This document shows, piece by piece, positions 36,046 to 44,229 of a stretch of 64,000 bases of DNA. Position 1 is the stretch's first letter; the number at the start of each line of letters is the position of its first letter. The stretch is from CBDCWT01 sp965223305 (lineage in GTDB: Bacteria > Planctomycetota > Planctomycetia > Pirellulales > Pirellulaceae), in NCBI GenBank assembly GCA_965223305.1, contig CBDCWT010000084.1:248001-312000 (forward strand). The letters run 5' to 3'. Below the pieces are notes generated by a model that was given only the letters and a program-made list of their open reading frames with translations, was not told where the DNA came from and searched no databases. Position numbers and translations under genes: made by a program.

Positions 36046-36310
36046 TCCCGAGCGTCTTACACAACTGTTGCGGTGAATGTGATGAGCATGCCGCCGTTGG
36101 AACCGTCCCTTCAATCCTGTTGCTCATGTTGATCCTGTCTTCTGCTTTTTTGACAGGATTTACAGGATCAACAGGATGGCCGGAGACCGATCCAAGATCA
36201 GCCGCTGGGCGTTAGCCCACGGTTTTTGCCGTTACCAGCACACCGACGTGCTTTTCAGCTCGGCAGGAGCCTCGCCCTCCCGAGCGTCTTACACAACTGT
36301 TGTGGTGGAT
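36046..36310. repeat. Continuation of the dispersed repeat block after the IS
   Basis: It starts with the 8-bp duplication and repeats the order seen before the element. The order is the TTACACAACTGTTG segment, an ATCCTGTC/GACAGGAT inverted repeat (36115-36174), a GGGC-GTTA-GCCC hairpin near 36207 and a GGCTCGGCAGGAGCC stem. Two nearly identical units therefore flank the IS. Confidence 0.85.
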
Positions 36311-36448
36311 GTCATGAGCATTTCGCCGCCGCAAATAGAATTCAACTCTGGACCTGTGCGGGAGATTGAGGCATAACAGAGTGTGCTGTCTATCTCAGTT
36401 GTTGACCTGCCGCGCAAATGTTCATAGTCGAACCAAACAGCTAAGCGA

Positions 36449-39226
36449 ATGATGATAAACCTCAAAGCGATAACGCTCCTCTTGGCCGTTGGAGTGGCCA
36501 CCGCAGGTGCAAACGAGCGAGTCGCCGAACGGGACTTTACTCTCAAGGTGCTCCCGTTGCTCAAGGCCAAATGTTTTGGTTGCCACGGTGATGATCCACA
36601 GGACATTCAGGGGGCGCTGGATGTTCGCAGCCGCACGGGGTTGCTGAATGGCGGCGAGTCTGAGGAGGCGGCGATCGTGCCCGGCGATCCTGAGCAAAGT
36701 CTGTTGTTTCAGGCCGTGAAGTGGGATGGCATCGAGATGCCTCCCAAGGAAAACGACCGTCTGAACGAGGAACAGGTCGAAGTCATTCGCCGCTGGATCG
36801 AGGCAGGCGCGCCGTGGCCCGATGAAGCGACTCAGCGGCAGCATCGCGAAGCAGAGTGGAGCATCAAGTCCACTGACGAGGGAGTGATTGTTGATACGAG
36901 CGGCGGGCTTTCCGACGAATGGACCTACCGCAGGTACTCACCGGAAGACCTGTGGGCATTCCAACCAGTCCAGCGAGTCGAAGTTCCTGCTGGTACGAAT
37001 CCGATCGACTTTCTGATTCGTCGCAGGCTGCGGGACGCCGCGATCTCTCCGGCGCCACAAGCCTCGCCGCTCACGCTCATTCGCCGCGCGACGTTCGATT
37101 TGCTGGGGCTACCACCCACGCCCGAAGAGATTCGAGTCTTTCAGTCGGCCTGGTCATCGGATCCCGACGTCGCTTGGACTGACCTGATCGATCGCTTGCT
37201 GGCCAGTCCGCATTATGGTGAACGCTGGGGTCAGCATTGGCTGGATGTGGCCCGCTACGCCGACACTGGTGGATACTCGAATGACTACGAACGCTCGAAC
37301 ATGTGGCGTTATCGAGATTATGTGGTTCGTGCATTCAACGACGACAAGCCGTACGACGAGTTCGTAGTCGAACAGCTGGCCGGGGACGAGCTTTGGGAAC
37401 AGCAGCCGGCTAGCCAGCGTGACTCGGAGTTGCTGGTCGCGACGGGATTCTTGCGGATGGGTCCCTGGGATCCGGCCATGGTCAAGACTCCACAGGCACG
37501 GCAGATCTATCTCGACGACGTCGTGAACGCTGTCGGACAGACTTTCTTGTCGACCACATTGAGGTGCGTTAAGTGCCACGATCACAAGTTCGACCCCATC
37601 CCCACGCGAGATTACTACCGCATCTACGCGGCGTTTGCGGGGACGCAGATGGCCGAACGCCCGGCGCCCTTTTTGAGCGAAGAGAACCTGCTCGGATTTA
37701 AGGACGGAAAGGCACTGGTTCAACGGCTGCTCTCTCATGCCACCACGAAAAAACAGCAGCTCTATGACAAACGCGAGGCTGCAGCCAGCGCGTGGTACGG
37801 CGAGCGTGGACTGAAATACGTCTCGGCGGAAGATCGCAAGGCTCTGCCTGATGAAATGAAGCCCCCGCGGCATGTGGGGCTCGACTATGTGGACGAAGGT
37901 CGACTCAAGGTCCGCGAACAGGACGAGTGGATTTGGAAGCGGAGACTGGAACGCTATGAACCGCTGGCGCAAAGCGTCTACAACGGAGGGGATCCGAAGG
38001 TCCTGAACGCTCGCAAGCTGCGAATGCCGAAGAAGATGCAGACGAACGTCCGTCTGGTGAGCTACATCTATACCGGCGGTTCCATGGAAGCACGCGGGCA
38101 GCAGGTGCGACCGGGTGTGATCAGCGCTCTGGGTATTCCTGCCGGCAACTCGAGCGCCGAGCCGTACCTGGTCGGTGACCAGCTGAGCGGCCGCCGGTTG
38201 GCGTTTGCCAGATGGGTCACGGACCCCGGCAATCCGCTCACCGCTCGCTCGGTGGTCAACCGCATCTGGCAGCACCATTTCGGCAAAGCGCTCGCCGGGA
38301 ACCCCAACAACTTCGGCGCCAAGGGTGCAAAGCCGACACATCCTCAGCTGCTGGATTGGCTGGCGGCAGACTTTGTCGAGCACGGTTGGAAGGTGAAGCG
38401 GATGCACAGGCGGATCATGACTTCACAGACCTACCGGCAAGCCAGTCGACATCCGCGTGCGGAGTCGCTGATGAACGACGACCCGAACAACGATCTGCTG
38501 GCCTTCTTCCCGGTCCGGCGGCTGACTGCCGAAGAGCTGCGAGATGCCATGCTGAAAGTTACGGGCGAACTGAATCCGGCAGTGGGCGGTCTACCTGTAA
38601 TGCCGGAAATCAACATGGAGGTCGCGTTACAGCCGAGAATGATCCAGTTTTCGCTGGCGCCGGCCTACCAGCCGTCCCGCACGCCGCCGCAGCGCAACCG
38701 CCGCAGCATCTATGCCTACCGCGTCCGTGGTCAGGCCGATCCGTTCCTCGAAGTGTTTAACCAGCCGAATCCGAACGAGTCTTGTGAAGTACGTGATGCG
38801 GCAGCCGTTTCGCCGCAGGCCTTTACGCTGATGAATAGCCAGTTGATGGAGGATCGAGCGATCGCGTTCGCCTTGCGGCTCAAGGACGGGTCACCTTCGC
38901 TGGCCGAGTGGGTGCCGCGGGCTTTCGAACTGGCTTTTGGCCGCTTGCCGACTCTGGTCGAGCAGCGGCGAATGACTGAGTATGTGGAGCGGATGCAGGC
39001 CTATCATCGCAGCACGCCGCCGCGGCCGACCCGTTATCCCACACGCATCACGCGATCGCTGGTCGAAGAGTTCTCCGGCAAGCCCTTCGAGTATGAAGAG
39101 ATTCTCCCTGTTTTTGAGGAGTACATCCCAGACAAGAAGGCTGTTGACGTCACGGTCCACACACGCGCATTGGCAGACTTCTGCTTGGCGCTGTTTAATA
39201 GCAATGAGTTCCTCTATGTCTACTGA
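36449..39226 (+). CDS. PSD1-type protein: cytochrome c-like, DUF1549 and DUF1553 domains (first copy)
   Basis: The 925-residue exported protein begins with a signal peptide, then a C-type heme site CFGCH (residues 42-46) in the PSCyt1 domain with KWDGIEMPPKE. The DUF1549 domain follows: NPIDFLIRRRLRDA, ATFDLLGLPPTPEE and the HYGERWGQHWLDVARYADTG core, then CVKCHDHKFDPIPTRDYY. DUF1553 is near the end with ARSVVNRIWQHHFGKALA, NFGAKGAKPTHPQLLDWLA and MHRRIMTSQTYRQAS. Such proteins are nearly confined to planctomycetes and their relatives and are paired with DUF1501 proteins, as here. A periplasmic role linked to polysaccharide use is assumed but unproven. Confidence 0.95.
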   Translation: MMINLKAITLLLAVGVATAGANERVAERDFTLKVLPLLKAKCFGCHGDDPQDIQGALDVRSRTGLLNGGESEEAAIVPGDPEQSLLFQAVKWDGIEMPPKENDRLNEEQVEVIRRWIEAGAPWPDEATQRQHREAEWSIKSTDEGVIVDTSGGLSDEWTYRRYSPEDLWAFQPVQRVEVPAGTNPIDFLIRRRLRDAAISPAPQASPLTLIRRATFDLLGLPPTPEEIRVFQSAWSSDPDVAWTDLIDRLLASPHYGERWGQHWLDVARYADTGGYSNDYERSNMWRYRDYVVRAFNDDKPYDEFVVEQLAGDELWEQQPASQRDSELLVATGFLRMGPWDPAMVKTPQARQIYLDDVVNAVGQTFLSTTLRCVKCHDHKFDPIPTRDYYRIYAAFAGTQMAERPAPFLSEENLLGFKDGKALVQRLLSHATTKKQQLYDKREAAASAWYGERGLKYVSAEDRKALPDEMKPPRHVGLDYVDEGRLKVREQDEWIWKRRLERYEPLAQSVYNGGDPKVLNARKLRMPKKMQTNVRLVSYIYTGGSMEARGQQVRPGVISALGIPAGNSSAEPYLVGDQLSGRRLAFARWVTDPGNPLTARSVVNRIWQHHFGKALAGNPNNFGAKGAKPTHPQLLDWLAADFVEHGWKVKRMHRRIMTSQTYRQASRHPRAESLMNDDPNNDLLAFFPVRRLTAEELRDAMLKVTGELNPAVGGLPVMPEINMEVALQPRMIQFSLAPAYQPSRTPPQRNRRSIYAYRVRGQADPFLEVFNQPNPNESCEVRDAAAVSPQAFTLMNSQLMEDRAIAFALRLKDGSPSLAEWVPRAFELAFGRLPTLVEQRRMTEYVERMQAYHRSTPPRPTRYPTRITRSLVEEFSGKPFEYEEILPVFEEYIPDKKAVDVTVHTRALADFCLALFNSNEFLYVY

Positions 39227-39235
39227 GATTGAGCG

Positions 39236-40654
39236 ATGAAAAGCATCTGCTGCCGTCCCGTTTCCAATGCGACCACGCGGCGCCAGTTTCTGTACGGTCT
39301 GGGCGCGTCCTTGGGGTCGCTCGCACTAACAGATTTGCTCGCCGCAGAGTCCCCAGCTCACACAGGCCCGCTGGCGCCGAAGCAGCCGATGGCACCACCA
39401 CGTGCGAAGTCGGTGATCATGTTGTTCATGGAGGGTGGCCCCGGGCATATGGATACCTTTGATCCGAAACCGGAACTCAGTCGGCTCCACAAGACGGAGT
39501 CGAAGTCGACTCGCAGTTTGGCGCAGGGATTCAAGTTCTTTGTGGGCAGCCCGTTCAAGTTTCGCAGAGTGGGCCAGGCGGGGCTCGAAATGTGCGACCA
39601 ATGGCAGTATCTGGCAGCGCCGGAAGTGGCTGATGAGTTGTGCAACTTCCGCGGTTGTACTGCCGAGTCGCTCAATCATCCCGAGGCTCTGTTCCACATG
39701 AATACCGGCAGCCGGCTGGGTGGTGATCCAGCGGTAGGCTCGTGGGTAACCTATGGGCTGGGGTCAGAGAACCAGAACCTTCCGGGCTATGTCGTGATGA
39801 CCGAGTTGGCGTTGCCACAGGGTGGATCGACAAACTGGAGCAATGGCTTTTTGCCGGCCCACTATCAGGGAACTCGGCTGCGGGCCGCGGGCAGTCCGAT
39901 TCTTGACCTCGAGTCACCTGCCCACAAGTCGCGCGAGCACCAAAGAGAGTTCCTGACGGAACTTGCCTTTCTCAACCAGCGTCATCAGGAACGGCATCCG
40001 CAGCACCGGGAACTAGCGGCGCGGATGGAGAGTTATGAGCTTGCCTACCGCATGCAGACGGAAGTACCGGGTGTGGTCGATCTGGAGGGCGAACCAGCGC
40101 ACATGCACCGCATGTACGGTTTGGACGATCCGGAAACAGCTTCGTTCGGCCGACAATGTTTGATGGCCCGGCGGCTGGTCGAGAAGGGGGTGCGCTTCGT
40201 GCAGATTTTCAGCGGTGGTTGGGACAGCCACGACTATCTCGAACGTGGCCACTCGGCGCGCATCAAGAGTGTTGACAAGCCCATGGCGGCGCTGATCAGG
40301 GACCTGAAGGCCCGCGGTATGCTGGACGACACGCTCGTTGTCTGGACGGGTGAATTCGGCCGCACGCCGGACAACAACCGACGCGGAGGCGTCTACGCTC
40401 TGGGACGAGGCCACAATGCTGACGCCATGACGATGTTGCTTGCCGGTGGCGGCGTCAAGCGGGGAGCGGCAGTCGGCGCCACCGACGAGGTCGGAGCAGC
40501 TGCGGTCGAATGTGTGCACCCGATTCGCGACCTGCATGTCACGCTGTTGCATCTTCTCGGGCTCGACGACAACAAACTCACCTACTTTCATGGTGGTCGT
40601 TACAAGCAGCTCAGCCAATTCGGCGGCGAGGTCATTCAGGAACTCATCGGCTAG
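39236..40654 (+). CDS. DUF1501 family protein (first copy)
   Basis: The 472-residue protein starts nine bases after the PSD1 gene. Its N terminus, TTRRQFLYGLGASLGSLALT, is a twin-arginine export signal. The body is the alkaline-phosphatase/sulfatase-like fold of DUF1501: SVIMLFMEGGPGHMDTFDPK with putative metal ligands, VVWTGEFGRTPDNN and GGVKRGAAVGATDE. It lacks the formylglycine motif. The pair PSD1-DUF1501 is conserved as an operon in planctomycetes. The 3' end overlaps the convergent isomerase gene by four bases. Confidence 0.95.
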   Translation: MKSICCRPVSNATTRRQFLYGLGASLGSLALTDLLAAESPAHTGPLAPKQPMAPPRAKSVIMLFMEGGPGHMDTFDPKPELSRLHKTESKSTRSLAQGFKFFVGSPFKFRRVGQAGLEMCDQWQYLAAPEVADELCNFRGCTAESLNHPEALFHMNTGSRLGGDPAVGSWVTYGLGSENQNLPGYVVMTELALPQGGSTNWSNGFLPAHYQGTRLRAAGSPILDLESPAHKSREHQREFLTELAFLNQRHQERHPQHRELAARMESYELAYRMQTEVPGVVDLEGEPAHMHRMYGLDDPETASFGRQCLMARRLVEKGVRFVQIFSGGWDSHDYLERGHSARIKSVDKPMAALIRDLKARGMLDDTLVVWTGEFGRTPDNNRRGGVYALGRGHNADAMTMLLAGGGVKRGAAVGATDEVGAAAVECVHPIRDLHVTLLHLLGLDDNKLTYFHGGRYKQLSQFGGEVIQELIG

Positions 40655-41643
40655 TTGTCTAGCTTCTTGTGGCCGGTGTAGTAATCGAGTTCAAGGGCAA
40701 TCGGCTTGAGGTATCTTAGCGCTGCCTGGTATCGCCGGTCAACATCGTCGAGGCCGGCAATCTTATGGCCCTTGACGATCATGGGCGAACATTGCTCGTG
40801 TGAGAGATATCCGTCGTAGCCGATCTCTTTACAGGCTTCGAGAAACACTTTCCAAGGGCAAGGGTCTTTGTCGCTGCCGGGGGTCACTTCGTCCCAACCG
40901 TAAACGACCCCGCCTACGGTCTTCTTGCCAGCGATTGAGATGCTGTGCGAGTAGACCATGAGGTCCTTCATGCTGTGCACGGTTCTGCGCACGAAGTCGG
41001 GCGCGAACGACTCGAAGAGGGGTAGATCGAGTCCGACCTTGAGGCTGTCGACACCGACCTCTTCGATCATCTCCAGCGTCTCTTCATTGTTGTTAGTGAC
41101 TTCTGGATGGGTTTGCAGGGCGAGCGTGATGCCCTCACCTTGGGCGATCTTCGCCACTTCGGTCAGTCCCTCGCGAACTTGGTGCCACGCTTCAAGCCAG
41201 TCCTTGTTCTGGGAAACACGTGCCGAACGAGATTCGAAGGCGGGGTTGCCGTAGCCAGTGCCCGCAAAGGGATTCTGGAAATACCCGTAGAAGGCGGCCA
41301 GCACGCGCACGACCTGCATGCCTAGATCCTTGGCCAGCTGGATGCAATCGCGAACGTACAGAATCTCCTTCTCTTGTGGGTAGAGCAACACATGGTTGCC
41401 CTTCATGAAGTTCGTGCAGCAGACAACTGTGCCCAGTTCCAGGTCGAGTTCACCTGCAAGATCTTTGAGCCGCCGACGCCGGTCCTGATCGATGTCCATC
41501 GGGAACCCGATCGGACGGTGGGCGTAGATGCAGGCGGCGTCGTAACCGAACCGCGACGCACGTCGCATTGCTTCCTCGAGAGGTACGTGTTCACCATCGG
41601 TGAAGTAACCGCCGTAGCCGACCGTATCGAGACTGAATTTCAT
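40651..41643 (-). CDS. Sugar phosphate isomerase/epimerase (xylose isomerase-like TIM barrel)
   Basis: The 330-residue protein has the AP-endonuclease-2-like TIM barrel. MKFSLDTVGYGGY forms strand one, and MRRASRFGYDAACIYAH follows. AGELDLELGTVVCC, QVVRVLAAFYGYF, ITLALQTHPEVTNNNEETLE with the metal-binding Glu/His cluster, LKVGLDLPLF and GYDGYLSHEQCSP complete the barrel. Metal-ligand residues appear complete. It is convergent with, and overlaps, the DUF1501 gene by four bases. A role in sugar or inositol isomerisation fits the polysaccharide-related neighbours, but the substrate is unknown. There is no signal peptide, so it acts in the cytoplasm. Confidence 0.9.
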   Translation of the reverse strand: MKFSLDTVGYGGYFTDGEHVPLEEAMRRASRFGYDAACIYAHRPIGFPMDIDQDRRRRLKDLAGELDLELGTVVCCTNFMKGNHVLLYPQEKEILYVRDCIQLAKDLGMQVVRVLAAFYGYFQNPFAGTGYGNPAFESRSARVSQNKDWLEAWHQVREGLTEVAKIAQGEGITLALQTHPEVTNNNEETLEMIEEVGVDSLKVGLDLPLFESFAPDFVRRTVHSMKDLMVYSHSISIAGKKTVGGVVYGWDEVTPGSDKDPCPWKVFLEACKEIGYDGYLSHEQCSPMIVKGHKIAGLDDVDRRYQAALRYLKPIALELDYYTGHKKLDN

Positions 41644-41839
41644 GGTGTTTTCCTGTGTTTCTGGAGAAAGCGAGTCGAGTTGGATCGCGGCCGAGTGGCT
41701 CTTCGGCCGATCAGCTCACATGCAGACGGAGCGGCCACCCGAACTGCGGCGAATGCCAAAGCGGACCTCGTGTTCTTCCTTAGGTTTGTACCACATCTGG
41801 TCCAGATCGTGGGAGCGTCGAGAGCGATTCCGGCACGAC

Positions 41840-42430
41840 AGGATTACAGGACCAGCAGGATGGCCAGCGCCGCGATCCAAATCCGCCGCTGGGCGTTGGC
41901 CCATGGTTTCGAATCATCACTCTGTTGTGCCTCGGCTCGGCAGGAGCCTCGCCCTCCCGAGCGCTGTACACGACTGGTGCGGCCGAAAGGTGAGACCGGT
42001 ATTCGACAGTTGGAGCCGTCCTCTTCATCCTGTTGCTCATGTTGATCCTGTCTGCTGCTTTTTCGACAGGATTTACAGGATCTACAGGATGGCCAGCGGC
42101 CGCGATCCAAGATCAGCCGCTGGGCGTTGGCGCACGGTTTCCACGAGAACCGGATGCTAACGCATTCCGGCTGATTGTGGCCAGGGTGTACACGGTTGGT
42201 GATGGGGGTGAGACGGGCGTGCCGCAGTTGGAGCCGTCCTCTTCATCCTGTTGCTCATGTCGATCCTGTCTTCTGCTTCTTTGACAGGATTTACAGGATC
42301 AACAAGATCCAAGATCAGCCGCTGGGCGTTAGCCCACGGTTCCTACGAGAACCGGATGCTAACGCATTCCGGCTGATTGTGGCCCAAGGGCGTACAAGTT
42401 GGCAGGAGCCTCGTGCCTCCCGGCCCTTGA
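41840..42430. repeat. Repeat block with three units of the dispersed palindromes
   Basis: Two ATCCTGTC/GACAGGAT inverted repeats (42033-42090, 42246-42301) alternate with GCTGGGCGTTAGCC-type hairpins. ATGC-TAAC-GCAT hairpins lie at 42150-42170 and 42352-42372. The modules occur in the opposite order to the array at 1521-3001, that is, in inverted orientation. Reading frames here are repeat-derived. Confidence 0.88.
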
Positions 42431-42559
42431 CGGATAACTTCAGATGTCGCCTGCCGACGCCTAGCCGCTCGCGACAACACAGTTTGACACCTGGCTCGGG
42501 CCTGCGGTAGATTGGAAGGCGCTAAATTCGCTTGAAGGTGACAATCTGATGAAACCCAG

Positions 42560-42693
42560 AACGGCCGAGACCGGTTGCTTGTTGGGAGTCCCGAGCGTTG
42601 ATCCGCGATGGCGGGGAGCAAGGGCCCCAGGGCCTACCTTACGTGGGAAACCACGGAGCGAAGCCCAGCGGCGAGTAACCGGTCTCGGCCGTT
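42560..42693. ncRNA. Candidate structured RNA or hairpin element closed by a 17-bp helix
   Basis: AACGGCCGAGACCGGTT (42560-42576) and its perfect complement (42677-42693) enclose 100 bases. Inside, GTTGGG pairs with CCCAGC, CGTGG-GAAA-CCACG forms a stem with a GNRA tetraloop, and CCGC-GATG-GCGG forms a third stem, giving a branched structure. It lies 101 bases upstream of a sigma-factor-like gene. No match to a known riboswitch, ribozyme or retron RNA was recognised; a small mobile hairpin is the main alternative. Only one copy is seen in this window. The strand cannot be decided. Confidence 0.4.
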
Positions 42694-42793
42694 TCTTGTG
42701 CGCTCATCGGGTTGTCGGAGGCCGTCGCGTTCTGCGGCGGCGCAGGCGCGGCGGCTCTCTTGATCTCTTGGCGAGCGCAGAAAGGGCTGGGCC

Positions 42794-43555
42794 GTGCGTA
42801 CTACGTGCGACGAGAGAGAGGCTCTCGCCTCCGGCACTTCTACTTACAGCAGTGAAACGAAGACGTCGATTGCAGGGGAAGAGGGCGAGGCTGAGGGACA
42901 GAACCAACTTGACGCAACCTCTGACCAGGAGAAGCCCGACGGTTCGGTCAGCGACATGAATTGTTGGCAACCGCAGCTCGATCTCGATGATCGGCTTGAG
43001 ATCGGCAAGTGGGCCATGAATCCGGCGGAATGGGCTCCGATCGTCCAGCGTCTCGTGCGTCGGCATCTTCCACCGAAGCAATGGGTCCGGTCCGAAGGCC
43101 GTGGTTCGAGGCTGGTCGTCCGACCACCGCTCGATGAAACCGACGAATACCAGATCGCCTGGCACGCGTTACTCAACGCCGTTGCGACGTTTGATGAACA
43201 GTGCACATTCGAGGCCTACCTCTACAACCAGATGCGATGGGCGATATTAAACTACTACCGATCGGAAGCACGCTTTCTGAGCCGCACTCGTCAACTTCGG
43301 CGTTCCGACGAGCCCGCCGGCAAGGAACCGGATCCTACCGCTGAGCTGCAATACCGAGAGCTGAACGCGAAGGTCGCCGAAGAGCTCAGCAAGGAGCAGG
43401 AGACGAGCGGCCGGATCGCGTGGCAGCGTCTGATCGAACAACTGGCTATCAAGGAGATTGCACAGCGTGAGGGTCTGTCCCACAGTGCGACCCGCAAGCG
43501 AGCATCCCGCGTACGCGACGGTTTGCGGCGAAAACTGAAGTCCTGGGTGGGCTGA
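42794..43555 (+). CDS. Sigma-70-like RNA polymerase sigma factor
   Basis: The 253-residue frame starts at GTG 42794; ATG 42956 is an alternative if the acidic first 54 residues are not translated. Region 2 is recognised in AWHALLNAVATFDEQCTFEA and YLYNQMRWAILNYYRSEARF. Region 4 ends the protein with LAIKEIAQREGLSHSATRKR and ASRVRDGLRRKLKS, a helix-turn-helix. The intervening part (WVRSEGRGSRLVVRPPLDE) is unusual for ECF factors. The family appears planctomycete-specific. It stands alone between repeats, with a candidate structured RNA upstream. Confidence 0.72.
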   Translation: MRTTCDEREALASGTSTYSSETKTSIAGEEGEAEGQNQLDATSDQEKPDGSVSDMNCWQPQLDLDDRLEIGKWAMNPAEWAPIVQRLVRRHLPPKQWVRSEGRGSRLVVRPPLDETDEYQIAWHALLNAVATFDEQCTFEAYLYNQMRWAILNYYRSEARFLSRTRQLRRSDEPAGKEPDPTAELQYRELNAKVAEELSKEQETSGRIAWQRLIEQLAIKEIAQREGLSHSATRKRASRVRDGLRRKLKSWVG

Positions 43556-43599
43556 AGGGGACGGTCACCGGAGGTGGGTCCGAATCAACTCTAGCGAGT

Positions 43600-44140
43600 T
43601 CGGCTACACCCCAAATCAGCCGCTGGGCGTTAGCCCACGGTTCCCCAGCGAAACCGACGCGTAGCGTCCGGCGACGCCCCCCTCTCCGGCCCTTTGGGCC
43701 GACTCTCCCCGAGGGGAGAGTAACGAAGGACGAGAGCACACGCGACTTCAAAAGCTGCACAGGCGAACGAGATTCACTTCACCCTCCCGCTCGCGGGAGG
43801 GTCGGACGCGCAGCGTCCGGGGAGGGCTTCCCCTCTCCGGCCCGATCGCCCGAGGAGGTCGTGCAGCTTTTGCGCTTCATGCAATCCACCAAACTCTGGC
43901 GAGTTCGGCTACACCCCAAATCAGCCGCTGGGCGTTAGCCCACGGTTCCCCAGCGAAATCGGCGCGTAGCGTCCGGCAACGCCCCCCCTCTCCGGCCCTT
44001 TGGGCCGACTCTCCCCGAAGGGAAAGTGAAGAAAGATGAAATCACGCACGACTTAGAAGCTGTACGACCTCCTCGCGAGAGAGTGACAAGAGGTCCCGCA
44101 GGGGCCAAACTCTGGCGAGTTCGGCTACCCACAATTCGGA
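43600..44140. repeat. Repeat-rich intergenic block, two similar units
   Basis: Two units (about 43605-43735 and 43885-44040) share the order: CTCTGGCGAGTTCGG hairpin (43889-43908 in the second), GGGC-GTTA-GCCC hairpin, and CTCTCCGGCCCTTTGGGCC next to CTCCCCGAGGGGAG. A CTCCCGCTCGCGGGAG palindrome lies near 43784. No coding sequence is supported. Confidence 0.82.
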
Positions 44141-44229
44141 CTTTAACGCTCCACCGGTTCGGCTACCCACAAACGGAGCCCGACGTAGTTTGCAGGTCGT
44201 TGCCGCAGCTGCGCTCGGGCCTGCTTGAC

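Noticed and set aside
37154..38407. 417-residue frame opposite the PSD1 gene
   Set aside because: A complementary-strand shadow produced by the GC-rich codon pattern of a clearly identified gene.
42547..42560. CTGATGA motif suggesting a hammerhead ribozyme
   Set aside because: No stem II directly after it and no GAAA at the needed place; the GAAA found downstream belongs to a different hairpin.
42560..42693. Retron msr-msd RNA, suggested by outer inverted repeats
   Set aside because: No reverse transcriptase gene lies nearby; the next gene is a sigma-like factor.
42549..42959. 136-residue Arg-rich reading frame
   Set aside because: It runs through the 17-bp inverted repeat and then overlaps the start of the sigma-like gene in another frame; composition is that of GC-rich non-coding DNA.
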